From assembly GCF_034190915.1 (NCBI RefSeq), contig NW_026947485.1, positions 129,205,337 through 129,269,336 on the forward strand: 64,000 nucleotides of DNA, given 5' to 3'. Below, one piece after another: positions 60,402 through 64,000 of this stretch. This stretch comes from Cavia porcellus (Eukaryota > Chordata > Mammalia > Rodentia > Caviidae). The notes beneath the pieces are model-generated. The model was given only the letters and a program-made list of their open reading frames with translations. It made no database searches and was not told the origin of the DNA. Made by a program: the position numbers and the translations under genes. Numbering within the stretch: the stretch's first letter is position 1; every line of letters starts with the position of its first letter.

Positions 60402-62131
60402 CTAGAAAAAAATATTGTAAAGATTAAGAGTATATTTTAAATGATATAGAAACTACAATGAATAATAGCTGTTAAAAATTTAACTGTGTCAGCTTTTTTT
60501 CTCTAGATCTTTTCGTCTAATATCAATAAGATGCAAAAGTATACTAGAATAAAAGAATGGTATCTAAATACACAAAAGCTATTGTTCTTCATCACACTAA
60601 TGTAAAGCAAACTGACAATATTTTAGGGCGTACTACATATGAGAATCTCCACCAAGTATTGTCATGAACATAGTCCCAGTTCTTGAGGAGTTTGGAACTT
60701 ACCCAAAGAGTAAAAGCATAAATATTAAAAAGCTATGCAACTTTTCAGGAAATTAAACAAACCAGAAGGAACAGGTATTCACACAAAGTTTAGAATAATT
60801 TTGGACAAAGGAAGACTCCTATGCACTAGAAAGGTCAAATGGTTTCAATGAACTTTTTCAAGTAGGCATCAATACATGAGTAAGACATCAAAAGGAAATG
60901 AGAAAGAGGCAGTAAGCTAACACAGGCTGACTGTGAAACCAGACCCACTGAAATAGGCCCTTTCCACTGACGGATAGAACCCGTTGGCCTGGAGAAGTCA
61001 AGGTCTGTTATGTGAAGCTGACAGGTTACTGCACAAATGCTGGTGAGCATTTTGGTTAAGATATTTTGGCTCTATATGCCAAAGAATGAAAGTACTTCTG
61101 TGTTGATATTAGAGAAATATCCTTCATACATCAAAGACTGTTGTTTATCATGAGTAATACTGAACTAGTCAAGGAACTCTTATCATAGCAAATACTGATC
61201 TGTATTTACTAAGAGCTTTACTTAGCATATTTTGAGGAGAGAAAATGATCCATCTGTCATTTTCCCTTCCCCCAAAATATTCTCCTGACAATCAGGACAA
61301 AAACAGACCATAGGCAAATTGCTTTAACCTTTCCTCAGCCTCAGGCAACAAAATATTAGTACTTATACGTGCATAACACAATTTTTATAAAAAAATTAAA
61401 ATATATTTAAAAAGAACAAAATTTCTATTATCTCTGTTTAAACTCATTTAACTTTCTAGTACACAGAGATCACAGCCCTGGCACCTTTAACTGATACTGT
61501 AAAGGGACATCCAAAATACAATGAGAGATCACCACTTCAGTTGATGTAGAACAGCAGCAACAAACAGAAAAAAACTACACCTCAGGGGCTACCTACCCAC
61601 TAATAACATTACCCTTCAAGTATAACAGTGTATTATTAACCCAACGAATCATAATTCTTTGTTCCAGAAACATATCTGCAATTACAATACGTTCTTCCAG
61701 ATGGCAAGTATAAAGATTGCTTTATTCAGAACTTAATGAATTTGAAGACAAGGTTATTGCCTGAAAAACGTGGAAAATTGAGTAATTTCTTTTAAAAAAA
61801 AACTGTCACAAATAATTGCCAGCCATTTCACTTTAAATAGCATGTGAAGTAGTAGCATCTTTCTATCTTTCTGTATCATTTAATTAGGAGTTCAGCTGTG
61901 TATCAGGTTACTGAATACTCAAGGTTGAAAGGCATAAACTCGATCAAATTCATGTCCATCAGTTTATGTGAGCTGACAACTACAGAAAATTGTTACTCGG
62001 TTCTCAGACTTCTGTGAAGGATTTCATCGCACAAAGTATTATTATTGGCCTTTAGAAGTAGCAAACAGTGTCTACCTTAGCATCCTTTTAACACTGGTAA
62101 ACACATCTTGCATATAATACATGTCACTTAC
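60402..62131 (-). other. FAM172A: FAM172A intron, phase 1, 1.7 kb
   Basis: Intron bounded by GTAAGT at 62126-62131 and CTAG at 60402-60405 on the minus strand. It splits a lysine codon (A/AG). I recognise no interspersed repeat in it; it is AT-rich with short homopolymers. Confidence 0.88.
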
Positions 62132-62233
62132 TTTCATTAAAAGCATATTCAAATCCTTCCAGGGTATCAGGAAAATCAAGAGGTGGTTCATCTTTTTTCA
62201 TTAGTTCATCCAAGTCTATCCTAGATAACAAAT
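62132..62233 (-). CDS. FAM172A: FAM172A (ARB2A) internal coding exon
   Basis: Internal exon of 102 nt. On the minus strand a pyrimidine-rich tract ending in CTAG precedes it and a GTAAGT donor follows. It supplies two bases of a split GAT codon, 33 whole codons ([17 protein letters not shown], then [16 protein letters not shown]) and the first base of a lysine codon, so both flanking introns are phase 1. The internal ATG at 62201 is in frame, but the frame is open upstream to the acceptor, so the exon is read as internal rather than as the start. I recognise the peptide as the N-terminal part of FAM172A, an Arb2-like protein reported to act with Argonaute 2 in co-transcriptional splicing control. 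The identification rests on remembered protein similarity, not a search. It joins the exon at 60301-60401 in frame. The preceding exon was not found in the remaining 1.8 kb. Confidence 0.93.
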
Positions 62234-62749
62234 CTAGAAAAAAATGAAATTTACTTATACTCATTTTCACAGTTAACAACAAAGTATATATCTTAAAATA
62301 TTTTAAGTATTATTTTATTAGATTATCTTCACATTATTTTATTAAGTTCCCCAAATGCTGCACTATGATCAAGAACTGTATTAACATAAGTATCAAAATC
62401 CTAATTTTCAAAACTATCACAAATCAGTCTTTAAAGTCCTATAATATATTATTGCCTTCTTCCTTTCAAAATAAACAACTATTAACTGGTATCTTATTAA
62501 CCTTATTTTATATTGTAAAATTCTCAGACATAAACATGACTTTTTGAAAATCATTAACTTTATATGCCAATGAAATTTTGTTTATTAATGACAGAACTTA
62601 CAGATCCAAACAGTGATATTACATTACAATAGAGGTGAAGAAGAAAACAAAACATGCTAGCTGGAAGAAATTAGCTGACACAAAACAGTTTCTATTCTTC
62701 ACATCATTTGATTCCACACAATCAAAAGAATCAACAAGTTTTTTCTTTA

Positions 62750-63330
62750 AAATAAGTAAAATTTCCAAATTTTATTTTGAAATAAGTTTAGAATTATGGA
62801 TATGCCAAAAGACAGTACAGGGTGTCCACCCTTTACTCAGTTTCCCCCAATGTTAACATTTTATATCACCATGGTATGTTTGTCAATAGGAAGAAAGCAG
62901 CCTTGGTGAATCACTTCCAACTTAAGTGAAGAGCAGCCATTACTCACACTTCCCCTTCCTCTACTCTACTGTCCATTTTCTGTTCCAGTGTTCCACTCAC
63001 ATTACCATACTGCATGTAGATATCATTTCTCCTCTGTGACAGAGAGTTCTCATACTTTCCTTCTTTGCCATGACCTTCACAGTTCTAAGGAATACTGGTT
63101 AGGTAGTTTTAGCATGACCCTCAACTTGGCAGTTTCTGTTATTTTCTCATGGATGCTTTTTCTTTCTCTAGTCTTAGATTTATAAGTTTGTTTTTTTTTT
63201 TTTAAAGCTGAGGTGAACTGCAATTAGAACATCATGTCAAGAGGTATGTGATACACACAGAACACATGAACCATTGTCATTTAGTTGACATAGTATTGCC
63301 CAGGCTTCTCCATTACCATTTCCATTTCCA
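62750..63330 (-). mobile_element. Old L1 3' UTR fragment, reverse orientation
   Basis: Antisense L1M landmarks: TTTTGAAATAAGTTTAGAATTATGG with ACAGTACAGGGTGTCCACCC, CAGTTTCCCCCAATGTTAAC, ATCACCATGGTATG, GGAATACTGGTTAGGTAG, TTATTTTCTCATGGATGC. Decayed, no frame. Confidence 0.72.
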
Positions 63331-64000
63331 GTCTTTAAAAGTGACAAAGTCTGGTCCACTCTCAAGAAAAGAGGGGTGGAATTAGACTTTGCTTTCTGAA
63401 GTACGGAACATTTACATATTTTATTTGTAATTCTTTTGCATGGAACACTTGTTTTGTTCCATTTACACAATTACTGATTTATTTATAATGAGTATAAATT
63501 CATAAATATGTAACATTTTAAGTAACAATCAAATATTTCTTTTTTACTTTAAAGAAAAAGCAATGGTACAAAATTTCAATGTAAGATTGTAGGAGAATAA
63601 CAACACTGCATATTGTTATCTTCTCAAATATTACTTTATTTTGTTTCGCAAATTCCTCCTGTCATGACCATTATAGGCTCATTCAGTTATTTTCTGTGTC
63701 TCCTTTGACATAATCTTATCTCTAGATTCATCTTGTATCTTCCCCACTCCAGACCCAGAATCAAGTATTTGATCTCATTCAGGATCATATTAGGAAGAGA
63801 CACTGTGTACTATCACAGAACCATTTCCAAGATGAAAAACTGAAGTTCAAAGGTGTTCAATTATAAAATGTGTGCAATTATTTTTGTCAAATCAAGAAAA
63901 GGTAAAACTCTTAGTTTCTGCATTTTAACTCGAGTTCCTGAGGGCAAAAGCTTCTAGAATTTATTAAAAGACAAACCAGTCCCTTTTATATCAAAAAAGT
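63331..64000. other. FAM172A: Intronic sequence without recognised elements
   Basis: No exon upstream of 62233 could be found here; the FAM172A 5' exons lie beyond the window. Confidence 0.4.

Noticed and set aside
62199..62201. ATG in the 62132-62233 exon as a translation start.
   Set aside because: The frame is open upstream to a good splice acceptor and the residues before the ATG match the known FAM172A sequence, so it is an internal methionine, although an alternative start cannot be excluded.
1..64000. CRISPR arrays, prokaryotic operons, tRNA or rRNA genes.
   Set aside because: None present; the spliced gene, SINEs, L1s and LTRs show mammalian nuclear DNA.

Overview
The window is nuclear DNA from a mammal, almost certainly a rodent. 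It is AT-rich and intronic in texture. It carries B1 (7SL-derived), ID (tRNA-like) and composite B1-ID SINEs, L1 elements of several ages, MaLR/ERVL LTRs and a Tigger-like DNA transposon. The SINE set fits a squirrel-related, dormouse-like or beaver-like lineage better than mouse or rat, but the sequence alone does not settle the species.

Host gene. Three short coding exons on the minus strand belong to one gene, recognised as FAM172A (ARB2A, Arb2-like family): 62132-62233, 60301-60401 and 2840-2905. They splice in frame (intron phases 1, then 0), have canonical splice sites, and encode a continuous stretch of about 89 residues of the N-terminal part of the protein. Between the second and third exon lies an intron of about 57.4 kb that fills most of the window. 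Every other feature is intronic.

Intron contents. From left to right: an ancient L1/half-L1 ORF1 relic (about 6.25-7.5 kb); a 5'-truncated member of a half-L1-like family (8.7-9.35 kb); a SINE cluster (9.6-10.5 kb); old L1 and MaLR pieces (10.7-19.4 kb); a MaLR remnant with two oppositely oriented LTRs (20.7-22.45 kb); more old L1, LTR and ID pieces (24.9-35.8 kb); an L1 copy that carries a monomeric 5' UTR, a broken ORF1 and only the first ~70 codons of ORF2 before a poly(A) end (36.03-37.8 kb); LTRs (40-43.5 kb); and two long, closely similar elements at 44389-47526 and 54317-57582.

Most notable. Those two long elements are 3.1-3.3 kb, lie in the same orientation, and are each flanked by a target-site duplication. 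Each has a GC-rich 5' UTR and an intact L1 ORF1 (345 and 350 codons), followed directly by ~1.35 kb of non-ORF2 sequence and an AATAAA/A-rich tail. There is no endonuclease or reverse transcriptase. This is the layout of a half-L1 (HAL1-type) non-autonomous retrotransposon that keeps ORF1p and presumably borrows ORF2p in trans. The open frames, the few differences between copies and the clean duplications suggest fairly recent activity. The class is known; whether this lineage-specific family has been described cannot be decided from the sequence.
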